Assembly (NCBI GenBank): GCA_949358305.1
Contig: OX442316.1
Coordinates: 496,001-560,000 of the forward strand
Source of the DNA: Strigamia acuminata
Taxonomy: Eukaryota > Arthropoda > Chilopoda > Geophilomorpha > Linotaeniidae
Reading direction: 5' to 3'
Length of the DNA: 64,000 nt
The notes below the pieces were generated by a model, which worked only from the letters and a program-made list of their open reading frames with translations, searched no databases and was not told the DNA's origin. Each line of letters begins with the position of its first letter. Positions within the stretch are counted from its first letter, which is position 1. A program made the translations under genes and the position numbers. Positions 47,201 to 61,100 of the stretch are shown here, one piece after another.

Positions 47201-50200
47201 CATCCAACCAATGATTTGGGAGAATAGACTTTTGATCTCATCACAGTTGACTTAGCACAAACACCACAAGACCAATGTCTCTGAATATTCAGAAATAGTG
47301 TTTAAACCTTAGTAGAAGGCTCCAATGTAAGTTTTAGAAACATCCAACCAATGATTTGGGAGAATAGACTTTGATCTCATCACAGTTGACTTAGCACAAA
47401 CACCACAAGACCAATGTCTCTGAATGTTCAGAAATAGTGTTTAAACCTTAGTAGAAGCCTTCAATGTAAGTTTTAGCAACATCCAAGCAATGATTTGGGA
47501 GAATAGACTTTTGATCTCATCACAGTTGACTTAGCACAAACACCACAAGACCAATGTCTCTGAACGTTCAGAAATAGTGTTTAAACCTTAGTAGAAGGCT
47601 CCAATGTAAGTTTTAGAAACATCCAACCAATGATTTGGGAGAATAAACTTTTGATCTCATCACAGTTGACTTAGCACAAACACCACAAGACCAATGTCTC
47701 TGAATGTTCAGAAATAGTGTTTAAACCTTAGTAGAAGCCTTCAATATAAGTTTTAGCAACACCCAAGCAATAAAATTTGAAAAAAAAATTTTGAGCTTAT
47801 TTCACATCGCAGTTGACTTAGCACAAACACCACAAGACCAATGTCTCTGAATGTTCAGAAATAGTGTTTAAACCTTAGTAGAAGGCTCCAATGTAAGTTT
47901 TAGAAACATCCAACCAATGATTTGGGAGAATAGACTTTTGATCTCATCACAGTTGACTTAGCACAAACACCACAAGACCAATGTCTCTGAACGTTCAGAA
48001 ATAGTGTTTAAACTTTAGTAGAAAGCTCCAATGTAAGTTTTAGAAACATCCAACCAATGATTTGGGAGAATAAACTTTTGATCTCATCACAGTTGACTTA
48101 GCACAAACACCACAAGTCCAATGTCTCTGAATGTTTAGAAATAGTGTTTAAACCTTAGTAGAAGCCTTCAATATAAGTTTTAGCAACACCCAAGCAATAA
48201 ATTTTGAAAAAAAAATTTTGAGCTTATTTCACATCGCAGTTGACTTAGCACAAACACCACAAGACCAATGTCTCTGAATGTTCAGAAATAGTGTTTAAAC
48301 CTTAGTAGAAGGCTCCAATGTAAGTTTTAGAAACATCCAACCAATGATTTGGGAGAATAGACTTTTGATCTCATCACAGTTGACTTAGCACAAACACCAC
48401 AAGTCCAATGTCTCTGAATGTTTAGAAATAGTGTTTAAACCTTAGTAGAAGTTTTCAATATAAGTTTTAGCAACACCCAAGCAATAAATTTTGAAAAAAA
48501 AATTTTGAGCTTATTTCACATCGCAGTTGACTTAGCACAAACACCACAAGACCAATGTCTCTGAATGTTCAGAAATAGTGTTTAAACCTTAGTAGAAGGC
48601 TCCAATGTAAGTTTTAGAAACATCCAACCGATAATTTGGGAGAATAGACTTTTGATCTCATCACAGTTGACTTAGCACAAACACCACAAGACCAATGTTT
48701 CTGAATGTTCAGAAATAGTGTTTAAACCTTAGTAGAAGGCTCTAATGTAAGTTTTAGAAACATTCAACCGATGATTTGGGAGAATAGACTTTTGATCTCA
48801 TCACAGTTGACTTAGCACAAACACCACAAGACCAATGTCTCTGAATGTTCAGAAATAGTGTTTAAACCTTAGTAGAAGGCTCCAATGTAAGTTTTAGAAA
48901 CATCCAACCGATGATTTGGTTGAATAGACTTTTGATCTCATCACAGTTGACTTAGCACAAACACCACAAGTCCAATGTCTCTGAATGTTCAGAAATAGTG
49001 TTTAAACCTTAGTAGAAGCCTTCAATATAAGTTTTAGCAACACCCAAGCATTAAATTTTGAAAAAAAAATTTTGAGCTCATTTCACATCGCAGTTGACTT
49101 AGCACAAACACCACAAGACCAATGTCTCTGAATGTTCAGAAATAGTGTTTAAACCTTAGTAGAAGCCTTCAATATAAGTTTTAGCAACACCCAAGCAATA
49201 AAATTTGAAAAAAAAATTTTGAGCTTATTTCACATCGCAGTTGACTTAGCACAAACACCACAAGACCAATGTCTCTGAATGTTCAGAAATAGTGTTTAAA
49301 CCTTAGTAGAAGGCTCCAATGTAAGTTTTAGAAACATCCAACCAATGATTTGGGAGAATAGACTTTTGATCTCATCACAGTTGACTTAGCACAAACACCA
49401 CAAGACCAATGTCTCTGAATGTTCAGAAATAGTGTTTAAACCTTAGTAGAAGGCTCCAATGTAAGTTTTAGAAACATCCAACCAATGATTTGGGAGAATA
49501 GACTTTTGATCTCATCACAGTTGACTTAGCACAAACACCACAAGACCAATGTCTCTGAACGTTCAGAAATAGTGTTTAAACCTTAGTAGAAGGCTCCAAT
49601 GTAAGTTTTAGAAACATCCAACCAATGATTTGGGAGAATAAACTTTTGATCTCATCACAGTTGACTTAGCACAAACACCACAAAACCAATGTCTCTGAAT
49701 GTTCAGAAATAGTGTTTAAACCTTAGTAGAAGCCTTCAATATAAGTTTTAGCAACACCCAAGCAATAAAATTTGAAAAAAAAATTTTGAGCTTATTTCAC
49801 ATCGCAGTTGACTTAGCACAAACACCACAAGACCAATGTCTCTGAATGTTCAGAAATAGTGTTTAAACCTTAGTAGAAGGCTCCAATGTAAGTTTTAGAA
49901 ACATCCAACCAATGATTTGGGAGAATAGACTTTTGATCTCATCACAGTTGACTTAGCACAAACACCACAAGACCAATGTCTCTGAACGTTCAGAAATAGT
50001 GTTTAAACTTTAGTAGAAAGCTCCAATGTAAGTTTTAGAAACATCCAACCAATGATTTGGGAGAATAAACTTTTGATCTCATCACAGTTGACTTAGCACA
50101 AACACCACAAGTCCAATGTCTCTGAATGTTTAGAAATAGTGTTTAAACCTTAGTAGAAGCCTTCAATATAAGTTTTAGCAACACCCAAGCAATAAATTTT

Positions 50201-52674
50201 GAAAAAAAAATTTTGAGCTTATTTCACATCGCAGTTGACTTAGCACAAACACCACAAGACCAATGTCTCTGAATGTTCAGAAATAGTGTTTAAACCTTAG
50301 TAGAAGGCTCCAATGTAAGTTTTAGAAACATCCAACCAATGATTTGGGAGAATAGACTTTTGATCTCATCACAGTTGACTTAGTACAAACACCACAAGTC
50401 CAATGTCTCTGAATGTTTAGAAATAGTGTTTAAACCTTAGTAGAAGTTTTCAATATAAGTTTTAGCAACACCCAAGCAATAAATTTTGAAAAAAAAATTT
50501 TGAGCTTATTTCACATCGCAGTTGACTTAGCACAAACACCACAAGACCAATGTCTCTGAATGTTCAGAAATAGTGTTTAAACCTTAGTAGAAGGCTCCAA
50601 TGTAAGTTTTAGAAACATCCAACCGATAATTTGGGAGAATAGACTTTTGATCTCATCACAGTTGACTTAGCACAAACACCACAAGACCAATGTTTCTGAA
50701 TGTTCAGAAATAGTGTTTAAACCTTAGTAGAAGGCTCTAATGTAAGTTTTAGAAACATTCAACCGATGATTTGGGAGAATAGACTTTTGATCTCATCACA
50801 GTTGACTTAGCACAAACACCACAAGACCAGTGTCTCTGAATGTTCAGAAATAGTGTTTAAACCTTAGTAGAAGGCTCCAATGTAAGTTTTAGAAACATCC
50901 AACCGATGATTTGGTTGAATAGACTTTTGATCTCATCACAGTTGACTTAGCACAAACACCACAAGTCCAATGTCTCTGAATGTTCAGAAATAGTGTTTAA
51001 ACCTTAGTAGAAGCCTTCAATATAAGTTTTAGCAACACCCAAGCATTAAATTTTGAAAAAAAAATTTTGAGCTCATTTCACATCGCAGTTGACTTAGCAC
51101 AAACACCACAAGACCAATGTCTCTGAATGTTCAGAAATAGTGTTTAAACCTTAGTAGAAGCCTTCAATATAAGTTTTAGCAACACCCAAGCAATAAAATT
51201 TGAAAAAAAAATTTTGAGCTTATTTCACATCGCAGTTGACTTAGCACAAACACCACAAGACCAATGTCTCTGAATGTTCAGAAATAGTGTTTAAACCTTA
51301 GTAGAAGGCTCCAATGTAAGTTTTAGAAACATCCAACCAATGATTTGGGAGAATAGACTTTTGATCTCATCACAGTTGACTTAGCACAAACACCACAAGA
51401 CCAATGTCTCTGAATATTCAGAAATAGTGTTTAAACCTTAGTAGAAGGCTCCAATGTAAGTTTTAGAAACATCCAACCAATGATTTGGGAGAATAGACTT
51501 TGATCTCATCACAGTTGACTTAGCACAAACACCACAAGACCAATGTCTCTGAATGTTCAGAAATAGTGTTTAAACCTTAGTAGAAGCCTTCAATGTAAGT
51601 TTTAGCAACATCCAAGCAATGATTTGGGAGAATAGACTTTTGATCTCATCACAGTTGACTTAGCACAAACACCACAAGACCAATGTCTCTGAACGTTCAG
51701 AAATAGTGTTTAAACCTTAGTAGAAGGCTCCAATGTAAGTTTTAGAAACATCCAACCAATGATTTGGGAGAATAAACTTTTGATCTCATCACAGTTGACT
51801 TAGCACAAACACCACAAGACCAATGTCTCTGAATGTTCAGAAATAGTGTTTAAACCTTAGTAGAAGCCTTCAATATAAGTTTTAGCAACACCCAAGCAAT
51901 AAAATTTGAAAAAAAAATTTTGAGCTTATTTCACATCGCAGTTGACTTAGCACAAACACCACAAGACCAATGTCTCTGAATGTTCAGAAATAGTGTTTAA
52001 ACCTTAGTAGAAGGCTCCAATGTAAGTTTTAGAAACATCCAACCAATGATTTGGGAGAATAGACTTTTGATCTCATCACAGTTGACTTAGCACAAACACC
52101 ACAAGACCAATGTCTCTGAACGTTCAGAAATAGTGTTTAAACTTTAGTAGAAAGCTCCAATGTAAGTTTTAGAAACATCCAACCAATGATTTGGGAGAAT
52201 AAACTTTTGATCTCATCACAGTTGACTTAGCACAAACACCACAAGTCCAATGTCTCTGAATGTTTAGAAATAGTGTTTAAACCTTAGTAGAAGCCTTCAA
52301 TATAAGTTTTAGCAACACCCAAGCAATAAATTTTGAAAAAAAAATTTTGAGCTTATTTCACATCGCAGTTGACTTAGCACAAACACCACAAGACCAATGT
52401 CTCTGAATGTTCAGAAATAGTGTTTAAACCTTAGTAGAAGGCTCCAATGTAAGTTTTAGAAACATCCAACCAATGATTTGGGAGAATAGACTTTTGATCT
52501 CATCACAGTTGACTTAGCACAAACACCACAAGTCCAATGTCTCTGAATGTTTAGAAATAGTGTTTAAACCTTAGTAGAAGTTTTCAATATAAGTTTTAGC
52601 AACACCCAAGCAATAAATTTTGAAAAAAAAATTTTGAGCTTATTTCACATCGCAGTTGACTTAGCACAAACACC
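44285..52674 (+). repeat. 15-monomer HOR of about 2134 bp, four units
   Basis: Units start at 44285, 46412, 48546, 50541 and 52675 (truncated), each opening with an AACCGATAATTT monomer, then GGCTCTAATG, TTTGGTTGAAT and a CATTAAAT B monomer. Lengths are 2127, 2134, 1995 and 2134. The 2127 unit has one A where the others have a B. The 1995 unit lacks one monomer in the 139-mer/hybrid pair. Confidence 0.85.
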
Positions 52675-53246
52675 ACAAGACCAATGTCTCTGAATGTTCA
52701 GAAATAGTGTTTAAACCTTAGTAGAAGGCTCCAATGTAAGTTTTAGAAACATCCAACCGATAATTTGGGAGAATAGACTTTTGATCTCATCACAGTTGAC
52801 TTAGCACAAACACCACAAGACCAATGTTTCTGAATGTTCAGAAATAGTGTTTAAACCTTAGTAGAAGGCTCTAATGTAAGTTTTAGAAACATTCAACCGA
52901 TGATTTGGGAGAATAGACTTTTGATCTCATCACAGTTGACTTAGCACAAACACCACAAGACCAATGTCTCTGAATGTTCAGAAATAGTGTTTAAACCTTA
53001 GTAGAAGGCTCCAATGTAAGTTTTAGAAACATCCAACCGATGATTTGGTTGAATAGACTTTTGATCTCATCACAGTTGACTTAGCACAAACACCACAAGT
53101 CCAATGTCTCTGAATGTTCAGAAATAGTGTTTAAACCTTAGTAGAAGCCTTCAATATAAGTTTTAGCAACACCCAAGCATTAAATTTTGAAAAAAAAATT
53201 TTGAGCTCATTTCACATCGCAGTTGACTTAGCACAAACACCACAAG

Positions 53247-53249
53247 ACC
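53247..53249. other. Target-site duplication (ACC), left copy
   Basis: The satellite ACAAGACC is split here; ACC reappears at 54152-54154, where the monomer resumes as ACCAATG. Confidence 0.75.
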
Positions 53250-54151
53250 CACTGGAAAAAAATATGGCTTTACAAATTGTAAATGTTTCAAAAGTTAATG
53301 TGGAAATGTGAGCTTTACAGTTTTTGTAAAGTTGTTGTAAAATCGAAGACAAATTAGACATTTAACATTGAATTTACACACTTTGTAAATTTCATGTGTA
53401 AAATCGACATTTACAATAAATTTAAGTTGCTTGTAAATGACTTGTAAAGTTAATGTACGAGTTTATCACCAGCTGGCGATATATTTCAAAAATAAAAAAC
53501 TAGAAAATTTACATTTGTTAAATATGGGGTTGGTTCTATCAATTTTACTTCAAAAATTAAGTAGAATATCATTGTTGGTGTTAAATAAAACAAAAATGTG
53601 AAACAAATTCGGTAGTTTAATATTTTAATTTGGTTGTAGAAGTTGTAACAATCACAACATTGACGCGAGCTTGTATTATTGCCTTCTGTTGATTTTGTTC
53701 ACTTTTCTATTTAAGGCTATGAATCCTCTACATATCTTATAGATGTGATAGGTTTTTATGAAAATTTCATGGAATTTATTTTCATGAGATTTATTTTCAT
53801 AAAATAATAAAAATATTTACACGTAAATATTTTGAAATAAATTGTAATAAATTTAAAAATTTAAAATCACATATTTAAAAAAATTAAAATTAAATTAAAT
53901 TTATTGATAAAACTGATAAATTTAAAATTTAAAAACTGTAAATTTATTGTTAAATCCAACAAATTTGAAATTTACAAACTGTAAAGTTATTGTGCGTGTT
54001 TATTGTAAAATGTCTTTTTACTTTTGTAAAGTTATTGTTTAAAACAAAAATTTACAATCTTTGTAAATGTGACTTTACAAAGCCAAAAGTTCAAATTTAC
54101 AATAACTTTTCAGCAATTAAAAGACATGTAAAGCCATATTTTTTTCCAGTG
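53250..54151. mobile_element. Non-autonomous DNA transposon with CACTGG ends (902 bp)
   Basis: Terminal inverted repeats of about 25 bp: CACTGG, a run of seven A, then TATGGCTTTACA at the left; the inverse, ending ATTTTTTTCCAGTG, at the right. A 3-bp duplication of ACC flanks it. The interior is AT-rich with no transposase; the 67-codon plus-strand frame at 53990-54193 runs out into satellite and is chance. Fifteen TTGTAAA/TTTACAA heptamers occur, eight in the first 210 bp and seven in the last 200 bp, none in the middle, as expected of subterminal transposase-binding repeats. CACTG termini with a 3-bp duplication point to the CMC (CACTA/EnSpm-like) superfamily. The satellite HOR continues in register across it, so it entered an already amplified array. 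Confidence 0.87.
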
Positions 54152-54293
54152 ACCAATGTCTCTGAATGTTCAGAAATAGTGTTTAAACCTTAGTAGAAGC
54201 CTTCAATATAAGTTTTAGCAACACCCAAGCAATAAAATTTGAAAAAAAAATTTTGAGCTTATTTCACATCGCAGTTGACTTAGCACAAACACC

Positions 54294-56869
54294 ACAAGAC
54301 CAATGTCTCTGAATGTTCAGAAATAGTGTTTAAACCTTAGTAGAAGGCTCCAATGTAAGTTTTAGAAACATCCAACCAATGATTTGGGAGAATAGACTTT
54401 TGATCTCATCACAGTTGACTTAGCACAAACACCACAAGACCAATGTCTCTGAATGTTCAGAAATAGTGTTTAAACCTTAGTAGAAGGCTCCAATGTAAGT
54501 TTTAGAAACATCCAACCAATGATTTGGGAGAATAGACTTTTGATCTCATCACAGTTGACTTAGCACAAACACCACAAGACCAATGTCTCTGAACGTTCAG
54601 AAATAGTGTTTAAACCTTAGTAGAAGGCTCCAATGTAAGTTTTAGAAACATCCAACCAATGATTTGGGAGAATAAACTTTTGATCTCATCACAGTTGACT
54701 TAGCACAAACACCACAAAACCAATGTCTCTGAATGTTCAGAAATAGTGTTTAAACCTTAGTAGAAGCCTTCAATATAAGTTTTAGCAACACCCAAGCATT
54801 AAATTTTGAAAAAAAAATTTTGAGCTCATTTCACATCGCAGTTGACTTAGCACAAACACCACAAGACCAATGTCTCTGAATGTTCAGAAATAGTGTTTAA
54901 ACCTTAGTAGAAGCCTTCAATATAAGTTTTAGCAACACCCAAGCAATAAAATTTGAAAAAAAAATTTTGAGCTTATTTCACATCGCAGTTGACTTAGCAC
55001 AAACACCACAAGACCAATGTCTCTGAATGTTCAGAAATAGTGTTTAAACCTTAGTAGAAGGCTCCAATGTAAGTTTTGGAAACATCCAACCAATGATTTG
55101 GGAGAATAGACTTTTGATCTCATCACAGTTGACTTAGCACAAACACCACAAGTCCAATGTCTCTGAATGTTTAGAAATAGTGTTTAAACCTTAGTAGAAG
55201 CCTTCAATATAAGTTTTAGCAACACCCAAGCAATAAATTTTGAAAAAAAAATTTTGAGCTTATTTCACATCGCAGTTGACTTAGCACAAACACCACAAGA
55301 CCAATGTCTCTGAATGTTCAGAAATAGTGTTTAAACCTTAGTAGAAGGCTCCAATGTAAGTTTTGGAAACATCCAACCAATGATTTGGGAGAATAGACTT
55401 TTGATCTCATCACAGTTGACTTAGCACAAACACCACAAGTCCAATGTCTCTGAATGTTTAGAAATAGTGTTTAAACCTTAGTAGAAGCCTTCAATATAAG
55501 TTTTAGCAACACCCAAGCAATAAATTTTGAAAAAAAAATTTTGAGCTTATTTCACATCGCAGTTGACTTAGCACAAACACCACAAGACCAATGTCTCTGA
55601 ATGTTCAGAAATAGTGTTTAAACCTTAGTAGAAGGCTCCAATGTAAGTTTTAGAAACATCCAACCAATGATTTGGGAGAATAGACTTTTGATCTCATCAC
55701 AGTTGACTTAGCACAAACACCACAAGACCAATGTCTCTGAATGTTCAGAAATAGTGTTTAAACCTTAGTAGAAGGCTCCAATGTAAGTTTTAGAAACATC
55801 CAACCAATGATTTGGGAGAATAGACTTTTGATCTCATCACAGTTGACTTAGCACAAACACCACAAGACCAATGTCTCTGAACGTTCAGAAATAGTGTTTA
55901 AACCTTAGTAGAAGGCTCCAATGTAAGTTTTAGAAACATCCAACCAATGATTTGGGAGAATAAACTTTTGATCTCATCACAGTTGACTTAGCACAAACAC
56001 CACAAAACCAATGTCTCTGAATGTTCAGAAATAGTGTTTAAACCTTAGTAGAAGCCTTCAATATAAGTTTTAGCAACACCCAAGCATTAAATTTTGAAAA
56101 AAAAATTTTGAGCTCATTTCACATCGCAGTTGACTTAGCACAAACACCACAAGACCAATGTCTCTGAATGTTCAGAAATAGTGTTTAAACCTTAGTAGAA
56201 GCCTTCAATATAAGTTTTAGCAACACCCAAGCAATAAAATTTGAAAAAAAAATTTTGAGCTTATTTCACATCGCAGTTGACTTAGCACAAACACCACAAG
56301 ACCAATGTCTCTGAATGTTCAGAAATAGTGTTTAAACCTTAGTAGAAGGCTCCAATGTAAGTTTTGGAAACATCCAACCAATGATTTGGGAGAATAGACT
56401 TTTGATCTCATCACAGTTGACTTAGCACAAACACCACAAGTCCAATGTCTCTGAATGTTTAGAAATAGTGTTTAAACCTTAGTAGAAGCCTTCAATATAA
56501 GTTTTAGCAACACCCAAGCAATAAATTTTGAAAAAAAAATTTTGAGCTTATTTCACATCGCAGTTGACTTAGCACAAACACCACAAGACCAATGTCTCTG
56601 AATGTTCAGAAATAGTGTTTAAACCTTAGTAGAAGGCTCCAATGTAAGTTTTGGAAACATCCAACCAATGATTTGGGAGAATAGACTTTTGATCTCATCA
56701 CAGTTGACTTAGCACAAACACCACAAGTCCAATGTCTCTGAATGTTTAGAAATAGTGTTTAAACCTTAGTAGAAGCCTTCAATATAAGTTTTAGCAACAC
56801 CCAAGCAATAAATTTTGAAAAAAAAATTTTGAGCTTATTTCACATCGCAGTTGACTTAGCACAAACACC
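54294..56869 (+). repeat. Two tandem copies of a 9-monomer, 1288-bp HOR
   Basis: 54294-55581 and 55582-56869 share the order A, A, GAACGTTC A, ACAAAACC B, B, A (GGAAAC), B, A (GGAAAC), B. Four of nine monomers are type B (9 x 140 + 4 x 7 = 1288). Confidence 0.87.
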
Positions 56870-57149
56870 ACAAGACCAATGTCTCTGAATGTTCAGAAAT
56901 AGTGTTTAAACCTTAGTAGAAGGCTCCAATGTAAGTTTTAGAAACATCCAACCGATGATTTGGGCGAATAGACTTTTGATCTCATCACAGTTGACTTAGC
57001 ACAAACACCACAAGACCAATGTCTCTGAATGTTCAGAAATAGTGTTTAAACCTTAGTAGAAGGCTCCAATGTAAGTTTTAGAAACATTCAACCGATGATT
57101 TGGGAGAATAGACTTTTGATCTCATCACAGTTGACTTAGCACAAACACC

Positions 57150-58157
57150 ACAAGTCCAATGTCTCTGAATGTTTAGAAATAGTGTTTAAACCTTAGTAGA
57201 AGCCTTCAATATAAGTTTTAGCAACACCCAAGCAATAAATTTTGAAAAAAAAATTTTGAGCTTATTTCACATCGCAGTTGACTTAGCACAAACACCACAA
57301 GACCAATGTCTCTGAATGTTCAGAAATAGTGTTTAAACCTTAGTAGAAGGCTCCAATGTAAGTTTTGGAAACATCCAACCAATGATTTGGGAGAATAGAC
57401 TTTTGATCTCATCACAGTTGACTTAGCACAAACACCACAAGTCCAATGTCTCTGAATGTTTAGAAATAGTGTTTAAACCTTAGTAGAAGCCTTCAATATA
57501 AGTTTTAGCAACACCCAAGCAATAAATTTTGAAAAAAAAATTTTGAGCTTATTTCACATCGCAGTTGACTTAGCACAAACACCACAAGACCAATGTCTCT
57601 GAATGTTCAGAAATAGTGTTTAAACCTTAGTAGAAGGCTCCAATGTAAGTTTTAGAAACATCCAACCAATGATTTGGGAGAATAGACTTTTGATCTCATC
57701 ACAGTTGACTTAGCACAAACACCACAAGTCCAATGTCTCTGAATGTTTAGAAATAGTGTTTAAACCTTAGTAGAAGCCTTCAATATAAGTTTTAGCAACA
57801 CCCAAGCAATAAATTTTGAAAAAAAAATTTTGAGCTTATTTCACATCGCAGTTGACTTAGCACAAACACCACAAGACCAATGTCTCTGAATGTTCAGAAA
57901 TAGTGTTTAAACCTTAGTAGAAGGCTCCAATGTAAGTTTTGGAAACATCCAACCAATGATTTGGGAGAATAGACTTTTGATCTCATCACAGTTGACTTAG
58001 CACAAACACCACAAGTCCAATGTCTCTGAATGTTTAGAAATAGTGTTTAAACCTTAGTAGAAGCCTTCAATATAAGTTTTAGCAACACCCAAGCAATAAA
58101 TTTTGAAAAAAAAATTTTGAGCTTATTTCACATCGCAGTTGACTTAGCACAAACACC
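57150..58157 (+). repeat. Strict B-A alternation (287-bp dimers)
   Basis: B monomers opening AGTCCAATG start at 57150, 57437, 57724 and 58011, each 287 bp apart with one A monomer between. Two of the three intervening A monomers carry the GTTTTGGAAAC variant. Confidence 0.85.
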
Positions 58158-61100
58158 ACAAGACCAATGTCTCTGAATGTTCAGAAATAGTGTTTAAACC
58201 TTAGTAGAAGGCTCCAATGTAAGTTTTAGAAACATCCAACCAATGATTTGGGAGAATAGACTTTTGATCTCATCACAGTTGACTTAGCACAAACACCACA
58301 AGACCAATGTCTCTGAACGTTCAGAAATAGTGTTTAAACCTTAGTAGAAGCCTTCAATATAAGTTTTAGCAACACCCAAGCATTAAATTTTGAAAAAAAA
58401 ATTTTGAGCTCATTTCACATCGCAGTTGACTTAGCACAAACACCACAAGACCAATGTCTCTGAATGTTCAGAAATAGTGTTTAAACCTTAGTAGAAGGCT
58501 CCAATGTAAGTTTTAGAAACATCCAACCAATGATTTGGGAGAATAGACTTTTGATCTCATCACAGTTGACTTAGCACAAACACCACAAGACCAATGTCTC
58601 TGAACGTTCAGAAATAGTGTTTAAACCTTAGTAGAAGGCTCCAATGTAAGTTTTAGAAACATCCAACCAATGATTTGGGAGAATAAACTTTTGATCTCAT
58701 CACAGTTGACTTAGCACAAACACCACAAAACCAATGTCTCTGAATGTTCAGAAATAGTGTTTAAACCTTAGTAGAAGCCTTCAATATAAGTTTTAGCAAC
58801 ACCCAAGCATTAAATTTTGAAAAAAAAATTTTGAGCTCATTTCACATCGCAGTTGACTTAGCACAAACACCACAAGACCAATGTCTCTGAATGTTCAGAA
58901 ATAGTGTTTAAACCTTAGTAGAAGCCTTCAATATAAGTTTTAGCAACACCCAAGCAATAAAATTTGAAAAAAAAATTTTGAGCTTATTTCACATCGCAGT
59001 TGACTTAGCACAAACACCACAAGACCAATGTCTCTGAATGTTCAGAAATAGTGTTTAAACCTTAGTAGAAGGCTCCAATGTAAGTTTTAGAAACATCCAA
59101 CTAATGATTTGGGAGAATAAACTTTTGATCTCATCACAGTTGACTTAGCACAAACACCACAAGTCCAATGTCTCTGAATGTTTAGAAATAGTGTTTAAAC
59201 CTTAGTAGAAGCCTTCAATATAAGTTTTAGCAACACCCAAGCAATAAATTTTGAAAAAAAAATTTTGAGCTTATTTCACATCGCAGTTGACTTAGCACAA
59301 ACACCACAAGACCAATGTCTCTGAATGTTCAGAAATAGTGTTTAAACCTTAGTAGAAGGCTCCAATGTAAGTTTTGGAAACATCCAACCAATGATTTGGG
59401 AGAATAGACTTTTGATCTCATCACAGTTGACTTAGCACAAACACCACAAGTCCAATGTCTCTGAATGTTTAGAAATAGTGTTTAAACCTTAGTAGAAGCC
59501 TTCAATATAAGTTTTAGCAACACCCAAGCAATAAATTTTGAAAAAAAAATTTTGAGCTTATTTCACATCGCAGTTGACTTAGCACAAACACCACAAGACC
59601 AATGTCTCTGAATGTTCAGAAATAGTGTTTAAACCTTAGTAGAAGGCTCCAATGTAAGTTTTAGAAACATCCAACCAATGATTTGGGAGAATAGACTTTT
59701 GATCTCATCACAGTTGACTTAGCACAAACACCACAAGACCAATGTCTCTGAACGTTCAGAAATAGTGTTTAAACCTTAGTAGAAGGCTCCAATGTAAGTT
59801 TTAGAAACATCCAACCAATGATTTGGGAGAATAAACTTTTGATCTCATCACAGTTGACTTAGCACAAACACCACAAAACCAATGTCTCTGAATGTTCAGA
59901 AATAGTGTTTAAACCTTAGTAGAAGCCTTCAATATAAGTTTTAGCAACACCCAAGCATTAAATTTTGAAAAAAAAATTTTGAGCTCATTTCACATCGCAG
60001 TTGACTTAGCCCAAACACCACAAGACCAATGTCTCTGAATGTTCAGAAATAGTGTTTAAACCTTAGTAGAAGCCTTCAATATAAGTTTTAGCAACACCCA
60101 AGCAATAAAATTTGAAAAAAAAATTTTGAGCTTATTTCACATCGCAGTTGACTTAGCACAAACACCACAAGACCAATGTCTCTGAATGTTCAGAAATAGT
60201 GTTTAAACCTTAGTAGAAGGCTCCAATGTAAGTTTTAGAAACATCCAACCAATGATTTGGGAGAATAAACTTTTGATCTCATCACAGTTGACTTAGCACA
60301 AACACCACAAAACCAATGTCTCTGAATGTTCAGAAATAGTGTTTAAACCTTAGTAGAAGCCTTCAATATAAGTTTTAGCAACACCCAAGCATTAAATTTT
60401 GAAAAAAAAATTTTGAGCTCATTTCACATCGCAGTTGACTTAGCACAAACACCACAAGACCAATGTCTCTGAATGTTCAGAAATAGTGTTTAAACCTTAG
60501 TAGAAGCCTTCAATATAAGTTTTAGCAACACCCAAGCAATAAAATTTGAAAAAAAAATTTTGAGCTTATTTCACATCGCAGTTGACTTAGCACAAACACC
60601 ACAAGACCAATGTCTCTGAATGTTCAGAAATAGTGTTTAAACCTTAGTAGAAGGCTCCAATGTAAGTTTTAGAAACATCCAACTAATGATTTGGGAGAAT
60701 AAACTTTTGATCTCATCACAGTTGACTTAGCACAAACACCACAAGTCCAATGTCTCTGAATGTTTAGAAATAGTGTTTAAACCTTAGTAGAAGCCTTCAA
60801 TATAAGTTTTAGCAACACCCAAGCAATAAATTTTGAAAAAAAAATTTTGAGCTTATTTCACATCGCAGTTGACTTAGCACAAACACCACAAGACCAATGT
60901 CTCTGAATGTTCAGAAATAGTGTTTAAACCTTAGTAGAAGGCTCCAATGTAAGTTTTGGAAACATCCAACCAATGATTTGGGAGAATAGACTTTTGATCT
61001 CATCACAGTTGACTTAGCACAAACACCACAAAACCAATGTCTCTGAATGTTCAGAAATAGTGTTTAAACCTTAGTAGAAGCCTTCAATATAAGTTTTAGC

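Larger units (their letters stand above)
40722..53249 (+). repeat. Middle satellite array (140/147-bp monomers)
   Basis: The same family and orientation as the left array, about 88 monomers. It resumes in the last 16 bp of a monomer (ACTTAGCACAAACACC), so monomer positions 44-124 are missing across the island. It is marked by variants absent or rare in the left array: AAACTTTAGTAGAAAGCTCC, GAAGTTTTCAATATAAG, TTTGGTTGAAT, GGCTCTAATG and GAATATTCAG. B monomers make up about a third. No ORFs. Confidence 0.97.

Noticed and set aside
53250-54151. Transib element (CACWRTG ends)
   Set aside because: The ends read CACTGG rather than CACWRTG and the duplication is 3 bp, not 5 bp.
53990-54193. 67-codon plus-strand ORF
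   Set aside because: It crosses from the transposon terminus into satellite and is composed of AT-rich chance codons.
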